Assembly: GCA_000149265.1 (NCBI GenBank)
Contig: CH002502.1
Coordinates: 404,969-468,968, forward strand
Direction of reading: 5' to 3'
DNA from: Ciona savignyi
Taxonomy: Eukaryota; Chordata; Ascidiacea; Phlebobranchia; Cionidae
DNA length: 64,000 bases
A program made the position numbers and the translations under genes. The notes beneath the pieces were generated by a model. The model had not been told where the DNA came from. It searched no databases and saw only the letters and a program-made list of their open reading frames with translations. This document shows, one piece after another, positions 11,728-24,200 of the stretch. Positions within the stretch are counted from its first letter, which is position 1, and every line of letters starts with the position of its first letter.

Positions 11728-12124
11728 TTGAGTGATTACGAAAATGATTTCCGATAAATCTTTTAAATATAATCTGTAATAAATTACAGTGCATGTGATT
11801 GTCGCCGATGGAAAATCTTACTTACTGGATTTATTAAAAAACTTGCCAAACAATAAGTGAAAAATCCGATTGTAAAAGAAACTAACCACTACAAATATCT
11901 TGAATAATGCGTTTTTCCTAACTCTTTTGATTAATTGCGCCTATGTATTTTTTTTAAATTTTTAATTAAACTCATCGCTTTTATTCTTTTGTGTCTATAA
12001 AAAGCACAGTTCCTTTCGCAATTTAAGGTATCAGTGAGAATATAACCCTAAAAGTTTGTCGGTTTCACTTGTTTTTGCCCTTTTATGTATATATTTTTTT
12101 CGTGTTAAGCATATATTGTTCCTG
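11728..12124. other. 3' part of the transposon, no gene seen
   Basis: AT-rich sequence between the end of the nuclease gene and the right inverted repeat, including AATAAA-like motifs near 11779 (TAATAAATT) that could serve as polyadenylation signal. Confidence 0.4.
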
Positions 12125-12130
12125 ATCGTT

Positions 12131-12140
12131 ATGACGTCAT
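12131..12140. promoter_or_regulatory. CRE-type palindrome in right TIR (inner)
   Basis: ATGACGTCAT, the mirrored counterpart of the 5964 site. Confidence 0.35.
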
Positions 12141-12279
12141 GTTAACCTGTTTTGAAAGGGGCAGCGCAGTAATTGGGGTCTGACTAGGACTTTGCCCCTG
12201 AAAATTAGGTCAGCTAAATCATTTTGGATATGTACTTTGCTGTATCTTCGATTTCCAATAGGTTTCATCCTTGTTCGTT

Positions 12280-12289
12280 ATGACGTCAT
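12280..12289. promoter_or_regulatory. CRE-type palindrome in right TIR (outer)
   Basis: ATGACGTCAT preceded by ATCCTTGTTCGTT, the mirrored counterpart of the 5823 site. Confidence 0.35.
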
Positions 12290-12590
12290 CAATCGCCCTT
12301 TTGGGTCGCACAAATGGGACCAGCTGACCGGGTCTTTGCCCCGGAAATTTTTGTCAGTTTCATTTATTTTAATTATAGTATGTTTAAGGCTTTCTTTTTA
12401 AATAAATTTCATTCTTGTACTTTTGACGTTACTGATTGACCCCTTTGGGGCTAAAATAGGGTAACGTAGCGCTTATACGCCCCCGGTCCGAACCAGCTGA
12501 CAAACAGAAATTGAACGTTCATAGCATAATTAACCAAATTCGCGTATGAAACCTTTTGTTCTCGATGACGTTCTAAAATTCGTGCTGAGC

Positions 12591-13853
12591 TCTCGGACTA
12601 CTAGTGCTTTTCTAACACGAACTTGTTTTTTTAACAATCAACAATTTGGATTTAGAAAAGGGCACTCAACCAGCGATGCTTGTAATGTGTTGGTTAACAT
12701 TGTAAATGAACAATTAGAAAAAAAGAAATCAGTTATTGGTGTTTTTCTTGACCTTTCCAAAGCCTTTGATACAATTGACCATGGAATCTTACCTAGTAAA
12801 ATGTCCCATATCGGTATCCGAGGTGTTGCACTTGATTGGTTCACAAGCTACCTGTCCGGTCGCAAAAAGATACTAGACTTTAATGGAATTTTATCATCCC
12901 ACATGAACCCTGTGAAACATGGTGTGCCTCAAGAATCAATCCTTGGGCCATTATTATTTCTTATATATATAAATGACCTTTCAAATTGCCTTAAGCACAG
13001 CCAAACCATAATGTTTGCTGATGACACCAGTATTTTTACACCTGGTGTTAATCAATCTGTAATTTATAAAAATGTCAATGATGACTTAGGTAGAGTATCT
13101 TCCTGGCTCTGTACAAACAAATTAATTTTGAACATTGATAAAACCAAGTATATGTACTTTTCCAACTCTACCAAACCAGTGCCATAACCTCCCCCCATAG
13201 TGATAAACAATTATCCAATTGAAAAAGTTCATTCTTTTAAATTCCTGGGATTGACTATTAATGAACACTTGTCTTGGAAACCCCACATGCTAACACTGAT
13301 TAAAAAATTAAACACCAATATGCTCATGATACGTAAAATTAAACATTTAATTGACCGCCCATCACTCATTACATTATATCACTCACTGATTGTTAGTCAT
13401 ATAACATACTGCATTTCCACCTGGTGTTATGGTAACAATCAATTACTAAATAAACTTCAACGTATATGCAATAAATATATACGAATGATATTTAACCTTG
13501 GAAAACAGGAAAACACAGTAAGAATTATGCAACAACATAGGTTTTTAACTATACATGACATGCACAAGCTTGAAATATTATCTATTATGCACAAATGTAA
13601 ACACCACAATGTACCCCCTTCTATTTTACAGTGTATTAAGTTAAAACCAATGACATCAGGCATGTCGACCAGACAAAAATCCCGATTTATAATTCCATAC
13701 TGCAGTAAAACCACCACCCAGCAATCCATAAAATATATTGGCCCCAAACTCTGGCATCAACTTCCCACTAGTATACGTGATATAAAGTCATTTAACAAAT
13801 TTATTAAAGTAGTAAAACAACACCTCTTGGATGATCCTCACCCTCTTCCTTAA
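12591..13853 (+). pseudogene. L2/CR1-like non-LTR reverse transcriptase, 5'-truncated
   Basis: The frame begins at FLTR..FNNQQFGFRKGHST, the RT block 1-2 region, then carries LDLSKAFDTIDH, HGVPQ.SILGPLLFLIYIND and FADDTS, the catalytic Asp pair of a non-LTR reverse transcriptase, followed by the thumb region and the C-terminal tail to 13853. The endonuclease and early RT are missing. A single TAA near 13185 splits it into two frames that are otherwise continuous in the same phase. It directly abuts the right inverted repeat of the transposon. FADDTS and YIND with this spacing suggest the L2/CR1/jockey group. Confidence 0.8.
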
Positions 13854-13856
13854 CCA

Positions 13857-14135
13857 TTGTTAATTTATTTAATATCCCCCATTGCACGGGTCGCTTTACG
13901 GCACACTTTTCTTCGAGGCTTAGTGCAATTTTTATTTTATAAACAATTATTTAATTATTTTTTATTTTTTTTAATTGGGTTTAGCGGCCACGTCAAATTA
14001 TACAGAATTTTAATAGTCTATTTCTTTTTTTAGACGTGTTCTAACGACTGTCGTTTTGCCGTTTTTCCCGTTTTCCAAATTTTTACTGATAGTCCCGCTT
14101 CGTGTTTTCATCGTGGAAACAAAAAATAAACTAAA
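13857..14135 (+). repeat. 3' untranslated end of the L2/CR1-like element
   Basis: It contains ATTGCACGGGTCGCTTTACG, then GAGGCTTAGTGCAAT, which can pair back to the ATTGCAC, and ends in AAAAAATAAACTAAACTA. A second copy lies antisense at 3126-3402, so this 3' end is repeated in the genome and probably is the part recognised for retrotransposition. Confidence 0.7.
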
Positions 14136-14443
14136 CTAACACCCGGAAGTCTTAATATTGTTGCACTACTAGATAGCTGTTATATTAACACTAAATTATC
14201 ATAAAATATGAAATGACAATATTCATTATGCTTGAATCTGATGAACAACTTACCAACTACAGATACCAGTTTATTTTATTGGCACAATAAACCCACGGTA
14301 TTGCCTACATCTGTCCGTACAAAATTATAATCAGATACCGTACCGTTTGTAACAAGAACACAACCATGTATTTAAAAAACAAACGTTAAATTGTATAAAA
14401 TAAAGTGAGAAAAGAAAGCTTTTACGGCAACGAAATGACAACT
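14136..14443. other. intergenic, no gene seen
   Basis: AT-rich. On the minus strand an AATAAA motif near 14271 could serve as polyadenylation signal for the exon at 14444-14680. Confidence 0.35.
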
Positions 14444-14680
14444 TTAATTTAACATTGAATTTGGATCCTCCAGTATCTCAATCTCTACTGGAGGATTGAT
14501 TAAATTATTAATTTGTCGAATGAGATGTGATGATACAGAAGGTTGCATTTCACGCAATTCAGCAGCCCAGTACATGGCTAAGTGAACAAACTTGTCACTT
14601 GGTTGTAGATTTCTTTTCTCTCTTTCTTTTATTCCTTCCTCATTTCGCCTCGCCATTACCAGTATTTCATTCTAAAATAA
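14444..14680 (-). CDS. possible terminal exon with BESS-like motif
   Basis: A minus-strand open stretch follows a good acceptor (TTTTATTTTAG) and ends at a stop at 14444. The readable part has 70 residues from an internal Met. The segment DKFVHLAMYWAAELREM and SSHLIRQINNLI has the spacing of a BESS protein-interaction motif, usually C-terminal in MADF-domain proteins. No MADF domain or other exon is seen upstream, so this may be the end of a transposon-associated MADF-BESS gene or a chance frame. Confidence 0.3.
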
Positions 14681-14744
14681 AAAGAATACTTTGAACCGAT
14701 ATTCTATACGTAGATACTAGATAGTATTGACTTACCCTATATCT

Positions 14745-15740
14745 ACCTAAGCTATGTCCCTGTGTACAGTGCTTTAAATGGCTGCACGCTGCGCGAAAAC
14801 CGAATAAAATACTTCAGCTCTGTTCACCCCTTGCCCTGGTAAAACCCGTTTAAAAGTAAAGCGCTGCTTCAAGCCGATTTTGACGGGCATGGCATGGGCT
14901 ATCGCCCCGACATCTGCCATAAGAGAAAATGGAATCGCAATGAAACTTCGTCATTTGTTAGATAACATGGTCTAGATATGCAGAAACTAAAATTTTAGAA
15001 GATAAATTTGACGGAATGGCTTTAATTTTAATCAGATTTGGCAAAGTATTAAAGCTTTAACCACTATTGTACCACATAGAATAATTCCAATATTTACCCA
15101 GAAAAATACCATAAAACATTTGTCTCCATATCATGATTTAAAGGCATGCCATGTCGTCCGGATATCTCCAAAAAGGAGTCGTCAAATCGAATGAAAACTT
15201 TAGGAATTATTAGATAACATGACCAAATATGTAAAAAAAGAAATTTATGTACTTAACCCAGTGGAACTCCCCGAAGCGATGACAAACTATTTTGGGCTAT
15301 TTTGGGAATTTAGCTTCATTTTACTTCAGCGCTTGACAAGAGGCTTAAATTTAAAACATTTGTTCGAAAATCTAACACGTCTATTCTTTCGTTGACTACA
15401 CATGAAAAATAAGTTTGGTTTGATAACTATGGGACCCATGCGTTTATGCTTGCAGAAGCAAAACTATGGCAGCCCTGTTGAAATTTCTTTAATGTTAAAT
15501 AACATGGACCTGACGAGCACATATCTGACAATAACATATATTGTGTAATGAACACGAATAACAAGATCGGATTGGTAACTCAGGGACACATGCGTTTATG
15601 CTTGCAGATACAAACTACATTTTTGGTGTATAAAATACAAACTGTGGTAAGGGGCCCTGGTCGCATGAATATATAGCATACAAAATCTGTTTTACAAAAA
15701 GTGGTGGTTAAACAAGTGATTGACACTCTCTAGTTAGTTT
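14745..15740 (+). repeat. composite repeat with satellite-like units (copy 1)
   Basis: It starts with the CCTAAGCTATG..CCTGTGTAC block of repeat X, then units beginning GACGGGCATGGCATGGGC (about 14880) and GGCATGCCATGTCGTCCGG (about 15143). It ends with GTATAAAATACAAACTGTGG and GTGGTGGTTAAACAAGTGAT. The same order appears at 57080-58570 (inverted) and 62700-63930. No coding frame is conserved between copies. Confidence 0.65.
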
Positions 15741-17331
15741 CTTCACATTGTTAACCGTCGGCTAAAACGCTTTGATTGACATCGACAATTTTCCATAAAT
15801 AATTGAAGACGTTTTGAGTAAAATTATTTACATGTTACCTGTCAACATAACGCAGTTTGGCAATTGTAATCATTCCCGCATGTATGTAATAATCATTTAC
15901 TTTGGTATGTAACATTCTTTGCGTGTATTTCGTGCTACATAACCCGACGTGTTTCGCCTTAAATTCATTCACCACCAAGTACCTCTAATACAAGAATACA
16001 ATAATTATGAAGTGGTAGCCAATGGATAAGGGAGTCGCAAAGCTTCTAGTGCAAACATCTATCATATAGTGGCTAGAATAAGTTGGAAACACAAGTCAGC
16101 CTGTCGTCGAAACATATTAAGTAAAATGTTCGTACAGTTGGAAGCTAGGCTGCTAGCCGGTGTTGTTATCCATTAGTGTAAACTTACAAAGGAGGGATAC
16201 CAGCTCGATGTTTGTAAGAAACAATTTTGAGACTGATGAATTTAGGTTGATACAAGTTGAAATCTAAAGTTTTATGACTTCTTGTGGCAGGGTTTTGAGT
16301 GGCAGCCCTTTTTATGTGGACAGTTTGCATTAAAGATATAGGGAGGATAATTATTTGAACGCCTTTTTAATGAAAACTGGTCATTTTAGATTTTGGTCCA
16401 TAATTTGTAAATTTACAGCGCTTAGAGTGTGCATAATGGTTACTAGTTACCTGTTTGTCTAAAACCCCACACCTAATTAATTAGGCTAAATAGCAAAGTA
16501 ATTAATCAGTCTTTTTTTTTTTGGGTTATTTTTATTCCGATAAAAGGTTGTTTAAATACTTTTTCAAGATTTTTACTCCGCATGGCAGTAGTGAATATAA
16601 GTAAATGTTTCGATACAAGTTGTGAAGCCGATTTGTTATATGGAGTCCAAAAATAGGCTTTTATCGGTATTCACAAGAGCTTATTTTTTTCAATTTCTTT
16701 TTATTACCAGAATCCTTGGTTTCCATTTTGTTTTGGGTTATCAACTTTAGAAAAATCAATATAACAAGCAAAAACAATTCGACCTAACCGCCACGACGAT
16801 CAACAAACTTCAAAAACTATAGCGAGCTCCACATTGGGACCGTATGAAAATGGACACCGTAACTTTCTCAAACGGACAATTTTCGACGTGAACTTCAATT
16901 CGAAGTTTCAATTTCATTCGCAACGACGAGTTGGTCTCAAGTCACTTCTTTTGTGCACGGACTGTGAATTTTCATCGAGTCGAGACGTCGACAAGAAACC
17001 TAAAAGACACAGCTAGCAGTTTTAAGAAGCACCGTCAAAACAATAAGTTTTAAGAAGCAAGTACGAAACGCCCCGATTTCGCTGGACGATGTTGGCGACC
17101 ATTCAATAAGACAACGCACTCTATTTAACTCCAGTTCAAGGCATCGTCGAAGAAATCCGTCGACGAACGAAGAAATGACGCCGTTCTTTTACGAACGATT
17201 AAGAGGATTGTATTTTTCTTTGTTTTGGTTCTATATAGAAAAAATTGTAGTTTTTATTTAATCTTCATCGAATTGCAAATATTAGTGGTTCTGAATTGGT
17301 TCGATAGTACTAGGCTATTGCAAGAATGCAT
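15741..17331. other. no gene recognised
   Basis: Only short frames are present, including a 60-codon one at 16834-17016 with no recognisable content. Frequent CGACG/TCGTCG motifs at 16780-17180 make this stretch compositionally distinct. It may hold the 5' part of the glycoprotein-like gene that follows. Confidence 0.35.
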
Positions 17332-19098
17332 AATCTCGGTGTTTCATAGATCGCCTTAAGCCAACCAACGCACTTTTAGATTTAACGATTTCGCCGGCAT
17401 CTTCATCTGGCGATATTTCGGTAGCTGGTGAGAATGACATCACCAGAATAGCCGTTGATGCAGATACACTTACTTCTGTTCCGCAGACGTTCGTTTCAAC
17501 AAGACGGACGCTGAGCAACCCGTCAAAAGAACCCGATTTGGTAAAGTGCTGCGCAGACCGACTCGCTTGTCTATTTACGAGACGCACTTATAAAACGATG
17601 GTGCAAATATTACTCGTGTCAATTGTGATCTTCTGGATGTTGGCTTTATCCCGCCAAGAGTCGCTATCTTTGAAATTATGTTACCCCTCATTATACCGAG
17701 GCGAATACGTAGTTCCAAAACCAAAGATATGCAAGAGGGAAGTGGCAGCTACAGCTTTCAACTGTACTGGCAATCTTCTGATTCCTGAAGAAAGTGTTAC
17801 GAGAATACCTGTATACGCTTGCCAGACGTTTACCAGCCACTGGATGACAGTTAATTATTTCTTTGGTGCCCAAACACACGATTCTCGAACGGTTCCTGAT
17901 CCCGCCCCAGCTGCAAGTGCGTGCAAAAATTGGATGAAAACGAAAGTTACCGCTGCTATTTATATACTTAGGCCACAGACTGAGATGTCTTGGGCCGCTT
18001 CGAACTAAGTAAGATACGTGTATAAGTGGGCTGTAGGAAGAAACGGTGTTGTAAAGAACGGTTTACTTACCCGTTCCTGCTATTCTATGACCACAACAGA
18101 GATTGACCAGTTCCATGTCCGCCATGCACAATTGTGACGTGCACTCCGGAAGCTGTACAGTCGGCAACCGAATTTTCGTGTGGGACGTTCTACCGAAGAT
18201 CGATTGCCCTCCAATGAAGACAAGATCCAACACTACAGTTACGATGCATTTGAGTGATACACGAGAGTTAATTCGAATTGAAATTAAGGCTATGGGTCTT
18301 AGCATGCATAGTCAAGTCAAATGCTCTGAGCGCATGAACAAGTGTTTTCCAGGTCACGCCACATGCCTGGTCAGCGGGTTGGTTTTTATCTCGTCCGAAT
18401 GTAAGGAACTGGATACGTTGTCTTACTATAAGTCATCTCTGGTGCCCACTGCAACGGCCGACGTTTCGAGATCATACCTAACAGAGGTGTCCGATGCTAC
18501 AGCGGAGTCTTTCGCCGAACTGAATGCGCAGTTACAATATTTGGAGTGTCAAGTTCAATCTCTTTTCTCCAACGTGTACTCCATCATTGGCCGGCAGTAT
18601 ACGGGGGAGGTGCTATCTTCACTTCTAGGAGGGGATAGAGCAGCCGTTACCCGAGGGGATGTGTTATCGGAGTTGAGCTGCATTAACATAACTGCGAGCG
18701 TAATGACTTATCTAGTGTACGAAGGAAAGTTCAGCAGTCGGCCACTGATACAATATCGGGATTCAAACGGAGATAAAGGTGTTGGTCACAGGGATGGCAA
18801 GGTTTACCCTGGCGTCCAAATGATAGAGGCGTACCACCCAGGCATAATATTCACTTTTAAAGTTGGGAAGCAGTATTGCCATTATGAAAACTATACGCTG
18901 ACTCATTCGAACGCCCACGTGAGAGAAGTTTTCCCGCGATTAAAGAGAAAGCTATTCAGTATAAGTGTCTTGACTTCGATGCTTTCATTCATCAGTTTCC
19001 GGAGACTGAAAATGGGTTCGAAGACATGAACAGTTTGCTGATAGCTCTCACCAAACGGAGTTCGCGAGGAAACAACTTATGCATTATGTTACGGTCAT
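17332..19098 (+). pseudogene. viral-type envelope glycoprotein-like gene, decayed
   Basis: One frame is open from 17332 to the stop at 18006-18008; a second, in another phase, runs from about 18091 to 19029, and the true frame seems to slip again near 18960 and end near 19098. The first part has an Arg/Lys-rich segment, then a hydrophobic stretch (VQILLVSIVIFWMLALS, about 17600-17650) that could be a signal or anchor, then a Cys-rich ectodomain with NCTG. The second has many Cys, NTTV, NITA and NYTL glycosylation sites, and SRPLIQY and DGKVYPG motifs. The layout recalls glycoproteins of chu-like negative-strand viruses and of env-bearing BEL elements, but the match is from memory and weak. 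No gag or pol lies beside it. It is either an endogenous viral fragment or a retroelement env. Breaks make it non-functional. Confidence 0.4.
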
Positions 19099-20540
19099 TT
19101 TAGAGCCCAATCCCAAGTACCTAAATTCCCGATTTCTGTGTGCCCAATGAAGCGTCACGGCGTCGCTGCCGATTTAAAAGGTCATAGTAATTTCGACCTT
19201 TTTTGTTTTTACTGCGTAGAAGCAGGTTTATGGATTGAGCTGTTCTGGATCGCACGAAAGCAAACCCAGAAATTGTGTTTCTGTTTCTATGTGTCTATCT
19301 GTCAGTATTTCTATACTGGATTGCGAATATCTCACTGTTAATTTGCTAGCGCAATTACATGACAGCACAAGGGGGTGTTTTATGTCAAATATAGAAAATA
19401 GAGCAATCACTGGTCAAGTGCGTGGAGCAGCTCAAATTCGCCAACACAGGGTTGGCAACGTAGGGTAGGGCTTCGCCCCTGTTGAATCCTACACATTATA
19501 TAGACACCAACAGTGCAGACGGCGATTCGGATAGTGGCTACCACGCTAGGGCACTTAATAAAATTGCCAGAAATTCCTTCCTACAAATTATTAGCGAAAT
19601 GACTAACCCTTACGTTTCATTGTTTTTTTTCCTCATGTATGTGTATGACCATGTTTTGGGGTATTTTCTGGACCATACAGGCAATTAGGTGATCGTGGTA
19701 TCACTGCTCCTGGCGCTGAGAGGCGACAGCCGTCTCATTCACTATTACATAACAGATATACGCACCCACAGACAGAATGATACCCGAATATTCTGCTTGA
19801 TTGTTGTGTCTGTTCATGCGCCCAAATGTCCTGTTTTAGTTTTGCAGATCCAACGGACGGAATGCTCTGACCTGTGGAGTCGTGAACGTTTTTTATTCAT
19901 GAAGCAAGGCAATCGATATGCGGCGACAACATGTGTTTGATTCTATTTATTTAAAAGTTACAAACACATGGAAGAAAGGATGTATGTCGCATATTCGACT
20001 GACATGTTTATTTTATCGTTTATTTAATCGACCTGTGCGTATGCCAGCCGCAATCTGTTGTACGTGTATAATTAGTTTATAAAGCTGTCGTGCCTCTATT
20101 TTTACCGCCGTGAGTAATTATCTATCTACTAAACAGTAATAAACTAACGCCGTTACGAATCTATTGTGTACTGGTATCTCAACTTTGCAGTTTGTCAGTT
20201 AGGCAAGTTTCGTGCATTCATTTGGAACGCCATATATATCGCAATATTTTTACTTCAAATATAACCTAACCAACACACTTAACCAACGTACTGAATTGCT
20301 GCTCGTTATACAACCGAAGAATAAATCTACCTTTAGAAGTCTAAACTGTATATTCTGTACCGAAGTCAAAAGAGGACAGTTTTGTTTTACAGTTAAGTGG
20401 CTACTTATTTTAGTAGGCGAACTTTAGGCAGCAAAGGATAAGTATGACCATTGCGCTGGTTCGGCTCAAACCCAAGGTTAAGGCGAGATACAAACCCCGT
20501 CAGCTTAACTTAACCCAACCAAATAACTAAAAGAAAAAGC
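19099..20540. other. no gene recognised
   Basis: Short frames only. None resembles a retroviral gene or a continuation of the glycoprotein-like sequence. Confidence 0.4.
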
Positions 20541-20743
20541 CGAGCTCCCACAAGGATCCTAAGATGGGTTTTAAAACTACAAGCTTATGATTTTGAAATT
20601 ATTTATCGTCCTGGAAGAACCAACATTGCTGATGTGTTGTCAAGATTGAATAGAAGTGGAAGCAAGAACAAATAAACAACAGATGAATATGTGAGATCAG
20701 TAGTTATGAACTACTTATCCAAACTTGATATCCATGTTTTCTG
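20541..20743 (+). pseudogene. Ty3/gypsy RNase H fragment
   Basis: About 44 codons read RILRWVLKLQAYDFEI, YRPG and ADVLSRL, the end of the RNase H domain in Ty3/gypsy polyproteins. After an in-frame TAA it continues with DEYVRSVV, which resembles the linker to integrase. No other part of the element is near, so this is a small relic. Confidence 0.75.
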
Positions 20744-21276
20744 AAAAAGAAATAATTCACTTTTCTTTTTTTAGTTCATTTATTTTTCTTCAACTTTTAT
20801 TATAATGTTGAATAATATTTGAAAGCCCTGAATATCGGCTGTTGTTATGCTTATATTTTGGGGTTCATTAAGAATTTTCCTCGCACAAACTATTAAACAT
20901 TTGGCACCTTAGATCCAAACCATTATAGGTAACAGCTGCCCTAGATTTAACTCGATTGTGCATCTTCTTCCCTTTTATATGGATTTAAATGAGACTTATC
21001 AGTTTTTTGGTTATCAGTTTCAGTGAAATTAGATTTTTGGTGATTTCCCGTAAAGGGGTTAAAGATAAACTGCAGGACGTATATTGTGTAATGAACATGG
21101 ATAACAAGATCGGATTGTTACCTCGGAACCCATGTGTTTCTGCTTGCAGAAACAAACTACATACTCGGTGTATAAAATACAAACAAATTGGAATAAATTA
21201 TCAGTGCAAACAAAAGCCGTAGTGCCAAAGCTAAGGAAGAAAACATGTCCAACTTACCGATGGCTACAACCTACAA
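20744..21276. repeat. gene-poor stretch with a fragment of the composite repeat
   Basis: At about 21075-21183 the sequence TATTGTGTAATGAACA.GGATAACAAGATCGGATTG and TGTATAAAATACAAAC matches 15540-15632 of the composite repeat. Nothing coding is seen in the rest. Confidence 0.55.
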
Positions 21277-24200
21277 GCACAGGAGAGGCTGGAAGTTCAT
21301 GTAGAAGTTCATCAAAACTGCAATCATCCTGCGACATAAATTAAGAAAGTGAAAGCAAATACTAAATTTTAATCTTAAAATAGACTGTATTACCCATATT
21401 TATATATACAAATATACTTAAAAAGTGAGGATCAAAATGGTATCTATTTGTAAAATGTAAAAAATGAAAGGCTTACCTTTATGGTCCTGGCAATAAAATC
21501 CGGATTTTTATCAAGCTGTGCTGCAAGCAAACATATAATTTCAACTGATTTGGCGACACTATTCCCCAACGTTTTGCATTGCTTTTTTATGCTGGTGATA
21601 GCACAAACGACACATGGCTTTTTGCTTGTTTTTAAAACTCTGCCAAATAAGTTAACAAAATATAAATATTTTATTGTTTTTAAGACAAGTTTAAAACTGA
21701 AACTTACTTGTATATTTGAAAGCTTCCTCTGGTCATTGTATCTGGCAAATTTTGTATTTCATCTTTCTTTAAAAGTATGCCAGAATGTTGAAACAATCAC
21801 GTAGAGTCACTAAGGAATGGCCAGTGAGTGAGAACGGTTTGCACAGAAACATTTGTGTTGATGAATTCCCTTTCTGCTGCATAGGTTTTCTCCATCAGTG
21901 TGATAACATGTGGGGTGTCTTTCCTTGCCTTTTTAAATTCCTCACACAGCCATGTTTTCATATTGTTGTCATCAGTTGCATCCTGAGCGGGTGGTTGCCA
22001 GTTCACACAGCCATAAGGCATCTTGCTTGGTTCTGAAGGCGAAGAAGTATCAGAACTGTCAAACTTGCGCTTCTTTCTCATTGTGTTTTCCCACCGGTTA
22101 AATAGCTCGCCATGACCATCTCAGAAAACACCGTCTATTACAATAGAAACACCGTCCGTCTATTACATCTCTGAAAGAGTCGGGGTACTTTGCCACAATA
22201 GAAAATGCAATCTGCTCAATATTCTTGCGGCCAGGTTTACTTGTAATCTGCAATAAAGAAAAAATAAAACTATAAATTAATTATCTTTTCATCATATTGT
22301 AGCCTAATTTAAACGTATATATAATATGAGTGTCAGTACCAAATTCCCAGCAGGCATTTGCGTTTTTTATGCGATTCTTCTTTAGGCTAACTATATTTAA
22401 AAATGTTGCATGATAAAAAAATTAATAACCCACAATTATGCAATAGTTTGATATCGTGTAAACATAATGTAGAACAGATAAAACTGTTAATTTTTGTGTA
22501 CATTTTTACATTTTGATGTGTTAAGTTTGGCTGACCCAAACCGCTAGTCAGATGTCAAAACTTGCCCAAATAAGGCGCTGTATATTATGGAATTGAGGCA
22601 TCATACTTGGCAGTTAGGAGGACCACAAGTCACAATAATTACTAGGGTTAAAGAAGACAATGGAAACTAAAAAAGTTATATAACGTTACCTTAAGAACTT
22701 CATCAACAAGTTGCCTTCTTTGCATGGGATTCGGTGGCTCACCTTTGCCCAGTAGTTCCAGCATAGCACTGGAGCATTTGCTTCATGGAATTTGAAAATC
22801 GAACACCCAAGACGCTTCAAAGCTATTAACGGAGCTGCTGCTACTGCTACAACTCCAAACCGGACTTGTGCTGTGTCCATTTGAAAGTTGTGAATAGAAA
22901 ACAAGTGTAAGCATTAAGCAACGTCCACAGGCCAGGAAAACTGTTAATTGATATTTAAAAATACTTTAATTTACGACTACAAAAAATTCTATATATCTTT
23001 AATGTGAATTTTATATAACAAAACAATAAGATCCATACCAGTTGGACCTATAGGTTTGGAGGCTTTAATGAGCTTTTCTAGCTTGCACAATAGTAAATTC
23101 GCCCAATAGCTCATCTAACTCCACGTGTTCAAAATCCTTTACATTTTGTACTCCCAATGTAGTCAGGCGAGAAATGCAGGAACTGTATTTTAAAAGATTT
23201 TTCTCCAATTCTGGCAAATTTCTCTTTTGTAATGTTACAGTATTATTAAGATGCAGCTGTAAATTAAAAAGTACACCGTTTACACGTTAAGGCATTGTGG
23301 TAAAATAATAACTTATTATCGTTAATGGTGTAGCAAAATAAAGGCCAAGTGGAAAATAGATTTTCAATAGAAATACATGAAAATAACGTACTGTAAGGAT
23401 ATGGAACCATTTTGTAAATTCCGAAATCAGGAAAGAATTCAACAAAACAACGTTCTACAACTAGCACAATTGAATTATCAAACATAAACATGCTGACAAT
23501 GTGTCCTAAATGTAAATCACGATTCTCTTTCGATAATATAACACACATGCCTCTAGAATATTCCGTTCCACGAAAGCATGCTTTTGTAACAAAAACACAT
23601 TTTAATAGATTATAGTCACACTGGATAATGGAATTCTGAATTCTACTAGACACTTGGTCATTGCCATAAGATACAACTTGAAGTTCAGTCGAAAAAATAC
23701 TGCTGTCAAGTAAACAAGCTTGAAGTAGTTGGTGAAAGTAGGAATGTTTGCTTTCAAATCTTAGTGTAGAAGTGCACACTGATGGGCCAAACTGCATAAT
23801 TGACCATGGATAATGCATCAAGTAATGATGCTTTGGACGCAGAGGAACAGTACTAAACAGCATTTGTCTCATGTACAAGTACTACTTTAATTAATAAAGA
23901 CAGAGGAATAACTGTGCCTTTTGTAAGAAATTTTGAAACAATTATTTCTGTTAAAGACCGTTAACATAAAACAAGTTGCCGGTCTTCAGGATTCTGCACA
24001 CAACCAAACATAAGCAGAGGTAATAATCGAAGAAAACCCCAGTTTTGACTTGCATTTCCAGAGAGCTTTTTTGATGTAGCAGACAGAGTTAAGGGCTTGC
24101 AAAGTCTATCACGAAACCTATATGAAAATTGCACTATCCTTTTATTTAAAACACTCAAGGATGTCCACTTTTGCTGTATAAAATAGTTCACGGCAAGCAT

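Larger units (their letters stand above)
5514..12590 (+). mobile_element. ~7 kb long-TIR DNA transposon carrying a FEN1/XPG-like nuclease gene
   Basis: The two ends form inverted repeats of about 465 bp, beginning at TAGTCCGA.AGCTCAGCACG and continuing through TCAGCTGGTTCGGACCGG, GGCGTATAAGCGCTACG and the TGACGTCA-containing blocks. Between them lies one gene on the plus strand (6304-11727), now broken. No RNase H-like DDE triad is visible; the only enzyme signature I see is the five-part acidic pattern of XPG/FEN1 nucleases. No clear target-site duplication is seen: left flank ACACCCTA, right flank CTAGTGC. I do not know a published superfamily name for it. The protein is a type common in aquatic invertebrate genomes, so the element is probably mobile by descent, even if this copy is dead. 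Confidence 0.75.
12125..12590 (-). repeat. right terminal inverted repeat
   Basis: It is the inverted partner of 5514-5978. Its outer end reads CGTGCTGAGCTCTCGGACTA and abuts the reverse transcriptase reading frame with no spacer. A short open frame starting at 12546 crosses the junction into the retroelement; this is fortuitous. Confidence 0.85.

Noticed and set aside
16834-17016. 60-codon plus-strand frame
   Set aside because: No recognisable content or splice context; it may be chance or an unproven part of the glycoprotein-like gene.
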